From assembly GCA_914767715.1 (NCBI GenBank), contig OU612071.1, forward strand, positions 7,671,493 to 7,735,492: DNA of 64,000 nucleotides, in the 5' to 3' direction. The notes beneath the pieces were generated by a model. That model ran no database searches. It was not told the origin of the DNA and saw only the letters and a program-made list of their open reading frames with translations. Shown here piece after piece: positions 12,801 through 23,716 of this stretch. Each line of letters starts with the position of its first letter. Position 1 is the stretch's first letter. A program made the translations under genes and the position numbers. Source of the DNA: Membranipora membranacea (lineage: Eukaryota; Bryozoa; Gymnolaemata; Cheilostomatida; Membraniporidae).

Positions 12801-15800
12801 TAGGTCAGCGCCAAGCATCCCCGCAAGACCCGGCTCATCTATGCCACAAAGTGTCGGAGGTCTACCCGCACCACTTATACCAATGTGAGTAGATAACTTC
12901 TAGTATTACACATGTTGCTATCAACCTGTCAAATCGATTTGCTTTGCAATTAGATTTAGTCCCGACAAACGTTTTAGAGCATTTATTCAATCATGTTTCT
13001 GTGTGTTGTGTTTCAAACTGCCCAAACCAAAGCTAATCAGGTATAGTCATCAACCAAGCTTCATAAGTTTGGTCTGCTATAAAAAAAACTCGACTGATCT
13101 TTAAAAATTTCGGTCAATAGGAGAAATCTGCACCTTTCCACAGTGTGATCTAACCAGGATATCCGAGTGTGTTTCACCTGGGTATGTGAGAGAATAATAT
13201 ATCCCATTCCAAATAAATCACCCATTGTTAAACCTCCCAGCCACACTGACATTGAGACTACACTATTAACATGTGTATATCTGTTCGTTAGAGTCAATTT
13301 AGTACAATAACCTAGCATGCACCCATCCCTAGTTGTGGCAATTGAACTCGGGTCCTCACACCGGATTCCTCGTGACAATACTCATGCCAAGAGAGTTGAT
13401 TCACTCACTTTCGATCAAAGATATACATGCAATAGTATATCACTTTATCAGTGTGCCTCCCAGCTCCTTTTTATGCGTTTCGATGTCACAAATCAACGTT
13501 TGAACAAAATCCACTGTGGATCCAAGGAGCCACACTGATGATGTGATATACTATTGCAGATGTATCTCTAGTTGGTAGAGAGTGAATAAATTCACTGAGC
13601 ATGCATACCATCACAGGGAATTTGGTGTGACGGTTCGGGGTCAATTTTAGTAATTAGGGGCGGATACGTGTTAGGTACTCATACTAAACTGACTCTAACG
13701 ATCTGAGAAACACATCCTGAATAGTGATATCTTGATGTCAGTGTGCCCAAGAGCTTCCATGGGATTGCCTCTCACATGCCCAAAGTCGTTTTGTTGTCTC
13801 TAACATCCGAGCAGATTTGACTATCCTTGTCTGAAATAATTTAAAGGGCGGCTAATATGATGGCAGATGGAGCTAAGTATGTATTAAGTATATCTTCATA
13901 TGTTGTCTGACATCATAACATTTATATAACCCCTCTAAAAACATACCCATAGACATGTCTATGAACATACCTATCACCCATGGATAGCAGGCTGCTCGCT
14001 CATTTTACGTATGATTTTGATGATTGGGCTGTGCGGTTGGATTTTGTGATGCCATTACCTCCAGGTGGAGAGGGGTCAGCCAGAAGACTGTCAGAGAGAT
14101 AGATATCCCCAATGTGTGACATAACTTCTCCCTACAGATAAAGCTGACTTTTTATGACAAGAAAATAGTACCTGATCGCCCAGGTCGGCTTGCAAAGCGC
14201 AAAATCTATCCGCAAAACCACAGCTGTGTAAACACTCACTCAACAAAATCAGTTTGAAAAGGAGGCAGCATCCTGCTGTTCATGCTATCACTTATGCTTG
14301 CTGGGTATTGTCATTTTATTCGGTGCCAAGTTGGCAAAATGTGCCTGCTCGGTATAGCTCAGAGACATCCCCTAAGTTGGAGCCAAAATTGAAAGCAAAT
14401 TGGAGCCTACATTAATTAGTAAAGCTTGATATATCTTGCTCTTTCCCGTACTGCAGTAACACATACTCTAAGATAACAAAGGTTTTCTTTTCGGTAATAT
14501 CTTATTCTAGTGCTCATGAGGCTTATTATTTGAATACAAAATGTGACTAATAGATATTTGAGCTAGTACCAGAAAAACAAATTTGTGAGGGTTTCTCTTT
14601 TTTTATTCTCAGTAGCAGTCATTGCATGACTTATTGTTGTTGCTAGCCATTAAAATCGCTAACATAACCGGGATGGTGACCTGCTATTTTACATACATCC
14701 CAATTCTTCTTGGTGTAGGGAGGCATGCTTTACCCTCTTATTGGCAAGGGTTCTTAATTCTTTATAAGGCTATTCCAGCGAGTCCATTATTGACAAAGGT
14801 TCATACTTGTTCATAAGGTTATTGTAGCGAGTCTGCTCACTTTTGTTTGACCTAGTACATACTCTATGCATTTATAGTGGTATTGATGTTGTATCTATGT
14901 TGTCATGGGAGGTGGATCCAGTCACACAGGAGGTGGTATTTGTGTCTCGGCTTCATGAAATCCCTACCATCCTCTTCTGAGAGCCTTGCATTCTGCTATC
15001 TGTTTATTGGGTCCATGGCTCTCTGAAGGATTGGCTGCCTATAGGGGGAGACAATTGTCATAGGTAACAACTCAATAATTTTTACCATCCCCTCAGCTCA
15101 ACCCTAGAAAGCAGGTACAAGAATGAAGAAACATCAAAGCGGCTGCATTTGTGGTACTACTTTTGCAAAGGGAATATAAAATGAGCTGTCATCTACCTTT
15201 AGCTTGTCTTGCTTTCTTAAGGTCGACCAGTAAGGGACACTTGGGTAGTATTTTTCGTTAAGTTAGGCCAGGGCTGGGTTATTCTTTTTATTAGATTGAT
15301 TCAACCATTATTTAATTCCCTGATGAACACTGATTTTACCTGCTTCAGATCGGCGGCTAAAAAAGCCCAACCACTGATCAAGTTTTAACTTGATACTCAA
15401 TTCGTAAGTCATAGCCAAACATGATTTAGTAATATTAGTGTTAAAAGAGTCGGCAGTGGGAAAGTGCAACGGCGGTTCTTTTTAGGGCAGTAATTACCAA
15501 CAAACCCATATCCCACAATATTTTGTTAACGAACATCTCTGTTTTCTGGATGATTTAACTTGAGAGTCAACCATACACACTAATCCTATTGTCACAGCGT
15601 AAATGAGTGCAAAGTCAAATATCTCTTACTGGAGCAACAACTTGTGCTAATTCTACCGAAGATCATTCCGTTGCACTTTTCCATCGTTCGGATATTCGCT
15701 TGTCTCCTAATTTTTGAAGTACTGTGTCTAGAAGTGATTGGCTTTGAGTTGATATTGTTGTATAGTGTGAGTTTCGGCACCCAAATCCAGGTTTTGTAAA

Positions 15801-17481
15801 GCTTAACCTCATTGGCTTAAATTTATTTGGATCTCCCAATCAGGATTTAGCCTAGCTAACTCATTTTATTAGAAATCAAAGTGGGATTTTTTCTTGTATC
15901 AATATAACCAACGAAATGCAGCATGGAATTTAAGAATTTATTCCAGAAAAAAATCAAAACTGACTTGTGCTCCCATGGCCAATGTACCGAATACAAGATC
16001 AAAGCTCGCCTGGAGTTTATGTTTTTATAAAATTTTGTAAAGTCAGCCATACAAAATGGAGGTTAAGTGGGTCAAACTAGAACTAACCTATCACAGTTAT
16101 CGTTTATTTGTATCCAATCAAACAGCACGTCAAGTACCCTACTCTTTCCATTATCCAGTTTTGTGACTAACTTATTCCTTTTGCAACAAAAAAAGGAAAG
16201 CCAGCTGCACGTAATCATCTCTTTGAGGTGTCTTGTCTAGCAAACAAGGACAAGCAACAAATCCTCCCTACCAACAAGCATGGAGCAACATTGATTGCGA
16301 CCAAGTTTTATTAGAAAAGTAAAAAAATTAATCTGTCTTTGCATTGGTTCCATAAAAAAAAATTCATTTTCGAATTGCTCTCAATTTATTTCAGGATCGT
16401 AGTATCTCCCACGACGCAGTGAGTTTGGGTATTTTAACCTTCACTTGACCTCGACCTATATTGCTGCAGGGTTGGGGAATGCTTATAGTACATTCTTCAA
16501 CCATGTCAAATAAGTGTTGTGCTCTGAAGTACAAATCATAATTAGTCCTGATATTAGTAACAGATAAATATGGCCTTTTTATGAGTTCTTTCCCAAGCAT
16601 CGTGATTGCACTCTGGTTTTCATAAGTTGTAGCTGTTGTTGTTTTAAGTCCTAAGTTGTAAATTTCATTTCCTGTATTCTTTGACATCTGGATAACCCTT
16701 GTTGTCGTGAGGAGGGTTTATATTTTAATTGTGTAGTGTTAGATTAGGAACTACCCACGTCAGATATTTCATGTTCTGAGAGGCCTTGCTACATTTTGAG
16801 CATCATTTTGAGCATCATTTTGAGATTAGGCTATATATCCTATTTCCAGGCGCACCTATCATGTGATTGGTTATCATAGATCAGTAAGAAAGTTTCCATT
16901 TTTGTGTGATCTTAAGCGAATATTATTACCTTAGCAAACCAGTGACTTGCCATGTGTTTCTATCAAACATCAATGTAAATATATGAACGGCCTTCTAAAA
17001 AGTTTGAAATATTCAGGTTCAGCTACGAATTGAAACTAAAGACATATCCACCATTAAACAGGCCAGATTGAATCACTCGTACAGCGACGCCCTGATGGTG
17101 AACGGGTAGATGATATTTCGGTTCGCTATTTTTATCGTTCGGGTCCTGTTAGATTTCTCTCAGGTGTAAACTGTAAATGTGTTTAGTTAGCTTTCGATAA
17201 GGTTGCCAGTGGGTTAAGCTGATTGAACACACTTACACGTTTATGTGAAAATTTCCGACCTAATAACTGCACTTTGTAATCACGCCTTTCTTTATTCTCT
17301 AAAACTTTGATTGCTGTTGAATGTTGTTTTTATTGCATGGTAAGAATGTACCCCATTTCTTTTCGCAGTGACAAAAGTTAGATTTTCGTAAAATTGCATT
17401 TCCTTTCTTGTTTTCAGGAGACCTCAAAGTTCTGCACCACGAATACCGGGGCGACCGGGTATCCCAGCGCGTCCTCAGTGA
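741..17481 (+). CDS. DNM: Dynamin (classical dynamin-1/2/3 type), 3' part, multi-exon
   Basis: Large GTPase that assembles on the necks of budding vesicles and cuts them in endocytosis. Coding exons by splice site and frame: 741-808 or 878-945 (alternatives), 2233-2371, 3318-3416, 4205-4318, 8672-8785, 9211-9343, 9978-10099, 11142-11285, 11560-11710, 12169-12274, 12708-12884, 17418-17481 (stop TGA at 17479). Stalk signatures are [40 protein letters not shown] and [15 protein letters not shown]. The PH domain ([29 protein letters not shown]) spans 8672 to about 10050. The GED follows ([35 protein letters not shown]). The tail is proline/arginine-rich ([14 protein letters not shown]), as needed for SH3 partners. 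All junctions keep frame. The GTPase domain is not in the window. The PH domain and proline-rich tail distinguish it from Drp1/Vps1 relatives. Confidence 0.95.
878..945 (+). other. Dynamin stalk exon, divergent duplicate (alternative b)
   Basis: A 68-nt open segment between acceptor gtatttttag and donor CAG|gtttgt, in phase 0 to phase 2 exactly like the exon at 741-808. Its peptide keeps the pattern (DEIELRTEI, then GAMGI(R)) but differs at about half the positions. Including both exons would add 136 nt and shift the frame, and the 69-nt spacer is short. The pair therefore looks mutually exclusive. In vertebrate DNM1 the known alternative exon (10a/10b) is the next one downstream, so this would be a different choice point. 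Use of this exon in mRNA is inferred. Confidence 0.7.
1025..1240. repeat. Dispersed repeat, single arm of the 13.2-kb foldback family
   Basis: This intronic stretch matches the left arm of the foldback at 13242-13746. Shared words include cgttagagtca, tttagtac, cctaaca/cctagca, cacaccg and cagtatatc. It lies in the dynamin intron between the alternative exons and the exon at 2233. It has no open reading frame. It is a non-autonomous mobile repeat by inference from the second, inverted-arm copy. Confidence 0.65.
3163..3300. repeat. AT-rich simple-sequence tract
   Basis: Runs of (TA)n and T-rich tracts lie directly upstream of the dynamin exon at 3318. They end 17 nt before that exon and so form part of its polypyrimidine and branch region. 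Confidence 0.85.
3441..3748. mobile_element. Foldback (MITE-like) element, about 310 bp
   Basis: The outer ends are inverted copies: gtgattgggaaggaatcagg near 3450 and its near-complement cctgattccttcacaatca near 3724. The inner arms share a long inverted stretch containing cagcatgtgacccagtttc and tgattttcactcaaag. Arms of about 150 bp meet at a short centre near 3600. It starts about 25 nt after the donor of the exon ending at 3416 and contains no coding sequence. Confidence 0.85.
4140..4186. repeat. 11-bp tandem repeat, four copies
   Basis: The unit atgttggttac is repeated four times without mismatch. It sits 19 nt upstream of the dynamin exon that begins at 4205, so copy-number change would alter the spacing of the acceptor region. 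Confidence 0.9.
4914..5003. repeat. Short inverted repeat with 25-bp arms
   Basis: The left arm contains ctctgcattatgatgtcaca and the right arm contains its exact complement, tgtgacatcataatgcagag, with a loop of about 40 nt. Intronic and non-coding. Confidence 0.85.
5181..5313. repeat. Inverted repeat with imperfect 30-bp arms
   Basis: The left end aagcatgtcaacaatgttcc and following ccacaatgca are mirrored by tgcattgtgg and cattgacatgctt on the right. It probably is a small foldback element in the dynamin intron. No coding content. Confidence 0.6.
6020..6334. mobile_element. Foldback (MITE-like) element, about 315 bp
   Basis: The ends are inverted: tattaaaatgtctaggaaag on the left and ctttcctagacactttaata on the right. 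The complementarity continues inward through gttcatat/atatgaac, ttgccattgcaatgaac and aatgatgaaacctaattta. Arms are about 130 bp. It lies in the 4.3-kb dynamin intron and has no coding frame of its own. Confidence 0.88.
13242..13746. mobile_element. Foldback element, about 505 bp, with 210-bp arms
   Basis: The ends are cacactgacattgaga on the left and tcttgatgtcagtgtg on the right. The arms also mirror cgttagagtca/tgactctaacg and atgcaatagtatatca/tgatatactattgca. It lies in the last dynamin intron. One arm of the family is also present at 1025-1240. Long complementary arms without an ORF indicate a non-autonomous DNA element; the superfamily is not resolved. Confidence 0.85.
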
Positions 17482-18685
17482 TAGACTACACCAACTACTA
17501 CTAGTTATATAACAGGGAGCCTGACTGACCAATCGTTCCACTTACACCATCAAGTGTATGTGAGCCATGCATACCAGGACTTCTTTTTTTTGTGACGCTA
17601 ATTCTCATTGGCTGTGACCGGTCAGTCAGATCGACACGTGATATTTTGGAGATATGTTAAACCTTTGCAACATCTTTCTGCTACCCAAGCTTTTTTTAAT
17701 ATGAATCTTCAAGCTGTAAGCTGTGTGCTCACCTATTCCGTGTTAGGCCTGTAAATGGGATCGCTGACATGGGTGGCAGAAATATCATTTATTATTACAA
17801 ATCTTGGATGACTCATTTTGCAATCAACTAGGCCATAGGAAGCTAGCTGTAAGAGTTATGTAAACTTTTAAAATGGTATCTTTACCCATATTTTTTTCTC
17901 ATATGCTTTCAAAATTAATTGTAATACTTATTCCCATCCTATCTGGATAGTTAGCCACTGTTATGAGACTTTTTTTTTACTTTTTGATTTGTATGTATGC
18001 CTGAAAGATTATTATTTTTCAACTGTATTCACGTTGTTTGAATGACTTTGAAAAATTAGTTCGGATTTTACTTTACTAGTTGAGGACGGTATTTTTTTTG
18101 TTACAAAGCTCTGTATGTTCCTTTATGAATGGTTTTGTATAGTTACTAGGACAACCTGATGTATAACAATGATAACACCCCTCCCCTTATGATGCATCTG
18201 GTATCCTTGGCAACTTTGCGTTTGGCAGTTTTTTGTGTCAAACAAGTTCCCTAGAATCTGGTGTTGTCGCAAAACTGTTTAGTGACCCGTAAACGCTGAC
18301 ACCCTACCTGGGGATTGTTATTATCACACAAAAGAATATGTTTTATTTTTATTTAAATCATTATGTTATCTTTATTGCTATAATTGTATTGTGTACTTTG
18401 AGATATCTAACGATAGTTGTAATTTATTTTTTGATCAAAAACATGACAATTGCAAAAAAAAACTTCCATGATTTTGTTGACTGTATTGCTAAGCTGGGAT
18501 TGTTTGCCGAGTTCATGTCTGAGTATGGGAAACTCAATATGTAAGGGTGCAGTCTTAATGTCTTGGGAACAAAGCAAGGTGTTGTCTGTTACCTCGGAAT
18601 TAGATCATGACTGGTTTTCTCCATCAGCAGGAGAGTTTCTTCATTCTTGAAGTTAAATCCCACTTATAGGAACGGCTAGTCTGTC
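17482..18685 (+). other. Dynamin 3' UTR and downstream DNA
   Basis: No credible coding frame. The 3' UTR must begin here, but I see no canonical AATAAA close to the stop codon. The first clear one lies inside the foldback that follows, so the transcript end is unresolved. Confidence 0.6.
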
Positions 18686-18876
18686 GTAGAGGATTTTAAG
18701 GGGGTTACCCTAGGCCTAGATCAAGTTCGATCAATTTGCTTGCATTCAACTTGCTTTCTTCTACTGGTCACACCGCATGCCTTTACCTGCGGTGTGACCA
18801 GTGGATTAGGAGCAACTCCGAATGCAGGCAAAATAAACCAAACTTGGTCTAGGGTAACCCCCTTAAAAGCCTCTAC
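18686..18876. mobile_element. Foldback (MITE-like) element, about 190 bp
   Basis: The left arm begins gtagaggattttaaggggg and ttaccctagg. The right arm ends with the complement (tagggtaacccccttaaaag, cctctac). The central part is also palindromic: actggtcacaccgca faces tgcggtgtgaccagt. Compact and non-coding. Confidence 0.87.
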
Positions 18877-19326
18877 CCTAAGGCTTCAGAGGTGTCTTGT
18901 AAACATTATTCAGTTGAAATTTTGATATGAACCATTGTATTTGCACCACATCGTCATTAAAAATCATCCGCAAAGGCGATTATCCTGCCTTTTATCAATA
19001 TAGCACAACGCCATGACATGACGTCATGCTGAAAACACTATTTTCTGAATCAGTGTTCCATTAGCTTTCCAAAGATAGGAAAAATGTCCGAACAGGTCAA
19101 CAATGGTATCACGCAAAACTTCACTCTTAAATAGGATGAAGCACTAACTGATTCTTAGCGCGATATGTTTTCTACCTCCACCACCTCCTACCACCTCAGA
19201 CAATTATTTTAAAATTGCATTCACTAGGTTTTAGGCCATATCAATACATTAAGGTTGACTTGCTAACGCATTTGTACTTTCTTTATTCGAAGGCAGATAC
19301 CGTTTTAATTCACAACAATTGTGTAT

Positions 19327-19404
19327 GCCGGCAGGCATAGATGAATAGATAGCGTCATGATAACATAGATTCTGCGAGGGTGATGGGTTCAAATCCCTGC
19401 CGCG
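19327..19404 (+). other. tRNA-like sequence, probable SINE head
   Basis: A segment of about 78 nt with a B-box-like ggttcaaatcc and ends that pair over five bases (cggca with tgccg). An A-box-like stretch (tagatgaatagatag) lies where expected. The T stem is imperfect and no clean anticodon arm forms. A decayed tRNA-derived SINE promoter is more likely than a working tRNA. Confidence 0.35.
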
Positions 19405-19999
19405 ACAGATCTCTTTTCATGGTTTTTCATCATGTAATGTATGAGCATTCAACTTTTGACATAAAAGTGAACCACCCATTCTAAGCGTTGAACCATGGTA
19501 TTTTTCGTTTTCTTTCTCTTATTGTATTTGCAGTCAACAATTGAACCAACAATTATGCAATTTGATTATATTTATAGGGTTATTATTAGGTGATTGTCTC
19601 TTATATGGTGTTAATTAGTTTTAAATATCTGAATATGATCTGAAGAAGATAAAACCACACATGTATTTATATAATCATGAATACAAAGGGCGTTGACAAA
19701 TTTAATAAGACAAGACAAACCTCTCTATCATATCACAGACATGATACTCAAGCCTTGATACTCGATTTATTCTTTATTCCTGAACTATTTTCCCAGAAGT
19801 CTAAACAAATTTGAAAGAAAAATCAGCTGCAACAGCAACACAGCTGATCAGTTTTGGCTGTTGATCAAATTAGTAAATTTATCTGCCAGTGACATTCCCA
19901 CCACATTAATTTACCAGATTAAAATCATTTATTGACACCAGTGGTGTCTGTTTTGACAATTCAAAATGTTCATTAGATCAGCTACAGTTACAGACACTC

Positions 20000-21287
20000 A
20001 GATTTGTTATGCTTTACTCAGATGTTACATAATTTCTTTCGAAAGGTTGGGTGAAAAATCTGTACAGCAAAATTGAACAATCTCACTTCGTTTTATTAGT
20101 GAAGACACTCATTTGTAAGGGTAGCTCACTGCTTGGTCATAATCAAGTTAAACTTCAATGCTTTCAAGCACTAATTTCAATGGCAATGAGTTATTTAAAA
20201 GCTTAGTTGTTGTCCATTACACCTATTATACATGGTAATGTCTATTACTTGCAAATTGTTGATAGATTTAGTGGTATGCTGTATGACGGTAAAAGATGCG
20301 CACTCTTTCCTATGATCTGAAATGTCAAAATTGAGGGCACAAGGCTGTATGTGCCTATTTTAAAGATCTTCCATAATTATTTCTGTTATCACTTGCAGTG
20401 TTGAACAAAAGTGACATAAAAATACCATGGCATGTCTTGGCAAACAGATATTGCTGCTGTTCGGCATTCAGCGTTGGCTCATGTGAGGATAGCTAATGAA
20501 GTCTTTCTTCTTACAAAGCATAGTATGGAATGTAGAGCGCTGTTGGATTATTTTATGATTGCATTGCTTCTTATTAGCTAGATGTCTGACTTATAACTTT
20601 CAGATCGATCAATTTATAGTCAAATATCAGAAACATAATTCAGGTAAAAAATAGGGATTCAGCAAAGCATGAGGCTTGGCAAGCCAGAGGGTAACACTTG
20701 CTTAATTTTGGGTACAGTATGGATTTGGCCTAATAATTTAAAAATACATGTAAGGGAGTAAAAATCATCACAAAGCTTTTACATGAACATATTCTGTCGT
20801 GGTCCTTTGCAATCAATGGGTTTTTAGGCCATATTATTTAACTTACTAGGGTGCGGGGGTGGCCTGCCTTACATCCCTGAGCATGGGGCTGTAAGAAGAC
20901 AGTCAGTGTTTGGATCATTGTATACTCTGCAGATTTAACGTAAGATTTAACATAACTATATATTGTGTTATAAATTGGAAACATCGAGTTTCTCTCATCC
21001 CGATTAAATCACGCCATAAACTATCCTATTAAAACCTTGAGAGGAGAAAAATATAATAATATTATTTGATTAACTGTATACATTTTGTATTTGGCAGACA
21101 ATATCATCCTGTTAGAATATTTTCCATAAGCTTGCTGGTTACCTCAAAATTTTCGAGGAGATGTTGAAATGGGCCAAAAAGTAGACTACATGACATGCAC
21201 CAAGATTTCAGACAAATTATTCAGACAGAATAGAAGCTTGCAATCTGTATTCAACGCTTGCATAACAGTAGACTCATCTATTTATAG
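20000..21287. other. Intergenic DNA, nothing recognised
   Basis: Frames are short and closed, with no family resemblance on either strand. No strong repeat structure is visible by eye. Confidence 0.5.
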
Positions 21288-21670
21288 CCAGCTTTTTTAC
21301 ATATATGAATAACAAAAGAGCCAAGCTCAGCTGTTAGATATGTTATTGGAGCATAACAAGAAAGCTACGCAGAATAAAACTGTACTGATAAAGTGATTAG
21401 GTCCACCTGAACAGAATATTCTGACACTAGGCAAGGTCACAAATTTGCTCACAGACAGCTTAGACTATCTGTGTTGATTGACCAGCTTTTTTTTCGGATT
21501 TATAAGAAACAAAAGAGCCAAGCCGTTAGATTGTGTCATTGCAGCATTTCAAGAAAGCTGCACGGAATAAAACTGTACCAATAAAGTGATTAGGTCCACC
21601 TTAACAGAATATCCTGACACTAGGTAAGGTCACAAATTTGCTCACAGACAACTATCCGTGTTGATTGACC
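21288..21670. repeat. Tandem duplication, two units of about 190 bp
   Basis: Units 21288-21481 and 21482-21670 share ordered blocks such as acaaaagagccaagc, gaataaaactgtac, aaagtgattaggtccacct, ggtcacaaatttgctcacag and gtgttgattgacc. They differ by scattered substitutions and small gaps, so the duplication is not recent. Non-coding. Confidence 0.88.
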
Positions 21671-23638
21671 GCAAAACTACTGAATTCAGGAGAATTAATA
21701 AACAGGAGACAGTGATCTAAGAAAGGCTCCATACCATAACTGGAACTTCACAAACAAAGGTTGGTTAATTTAAGCACAGCAAGTTTTCATTGCAAGCTTA
21801 TGTCTGGACTATGTATACATTTTTTTTAAAAGATTGAATATTCTTGAATGTGGCAAAATATTGTTAAAGCAGAAATGAAAAGTGTATAGGGTCACCATAA
21901 AGGGATGAAATTAAAGGGCTCAAAAAGTTATACAAGCTTGTATGTTCTCAAGATGCTGACAAATTCCTTGAACTTATAAGAATATTTTGAAAAATTTAGT
22001 TTTGATTTTGAAGTTGTCCCTCATCCATAAGCTCCAAGTCTACTGTGGAGGCAGTAAGCTTAGAAATGCTTTAATATTATAAGGCGTTTATGGATGGTAG
22101 CTCTCTTTTTTGTTGCGCATGATTCATTCCCTTGATTCCGCATTCAGGACTGCACTTTTTAATAGATTTATAACTTGAATCATATGTGGCAGGTTTGGTG
22201 CACACTAGGTCCCTATATTACTTCCCACAGTATTATGATCATTCAGATGATGCAAAAGCAATGTACATCTATCATTTCCGTTTTAAATGATGCTCAATTC
22301 TGTCTACAACTTGGACATTACAATGGTTCGCTCATCAAATACAAAACTTGTTTTCAAGAATTTGCTGATTGGAGTTAAAATTAAAACTTTGACTGTGATA
22401 GTTCAAGCTCTCGTTAAATATTGCTTCGTCTGACTGAGTGAATGATAGGTCGATAGTCTTCATTCCTTGATATTAGTTTACTTAGCTTCGGATATTTTGT
22501 GGAAAACAATATTGCTTTGCAGGTCAAACTACATGTGTCCTTCTTCACATTTGTTTTTGTGCCTAGCATTAATTTTTTCGCAATTAATAAGCAATTTTCC
22601 TGGCTCTTTCAACCTTTTGGTCATCAGAATAATTTTGTTTTCTTTTGAAAGAAAAAAAATTTTCACAGAGAATAATAATGGGGTGAAAAACAACTTAATT
22701 GTCGGTTAAATCAGAGCAGTGCAAACTTCAGTTGAAACAAGCACATATTTTGCTCACAATGTTGTTACAATAAGAGTAAAGTCATGTTAGCATGAGAATA
22801 TTTGTAGAAAAAGAGCGAAAATTGCTTATTTGCTGGAACAGCGTAAAATCAGAGTAACCGAAATGAGATAGAGCAGTCATATAAACATTTGACTGATTGA
22901 ATAGTTGACCATCAAGCTAGCTAGCGCATTGAACATGTGAAACAAATGATAATGTAAATGATGGTGTTTGTTTGCTTTTAACCATGTGATATACTGTGTT
23001 TTGCTGAAATGGTCCACACCAATAAACTATCAACTAAGTTAGGTAATATGTGCTGCACTCATGTGACTCATGTTTAACATCAGGTATTGCCATATACATA
23101 CACTGGGTGGCCAGCCGGCTCGCTGAAACTGATGTATGACACCAGTGCCTACGATCATCCCCGCTTCAAGATGGCCAGCTAAAAGTGCAGTATGCAGTAG
23201 AATTTGTCTCCTACCATGCTGATAATTGTTAATATCTGAGTTTTGAGACATAGCTGATAACTACCTCAAATTACTCTGCTGGCTGGTCGTACAGGTGTAA
23301 TCATCCTTTAAAAACACCTGTCGACAGAACACTCTGGATTAAACCATTTATTGGGTGAATCATGTTCCTACTTAAACAGAACAATTGGTACTTCTTTAGC
23401 TTCATTGCAAGCGCAAAATTAACTCTGAAATCAACCAATGTTTAACCCTTAAAGTAACAGCCACTAACGCTCCCAAAATAACTCTTAAAAAAGGTCAAAT
23501 ATCATTGCAATTTACTCCCTTATTTTTCTCTGGGTAGTCTGGAAACGGCTTCCTGAAACTGGCTATGCGATTTGTGTATGGAAAAATTGCTTGCTCTGTT
23601 TTCCGGTATAAACATTCTTTTCAATCATTTAATTTTAG

Positions 23639-23716
23639 GTGGAGAGTGAAGGAAGACGTTGAAGGCGTGCCATCACCATATTCTACAGACATTTACCACA
23701 TCTACAGACTGTCAAC
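23639..23716 (+). other. Tyrosinase 5' leader (possible non-coding exon part)
   Basis: A possible acceptor (attttag at 23632-23638) precedes a purine-rich stretch that runs without a GT donor to the ATG at 23717. If used, there is at least one further upstream leader exon that I could not locate. Otherwise this is the 5' UTR next to the start of transcription. Confidence 0.35.
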
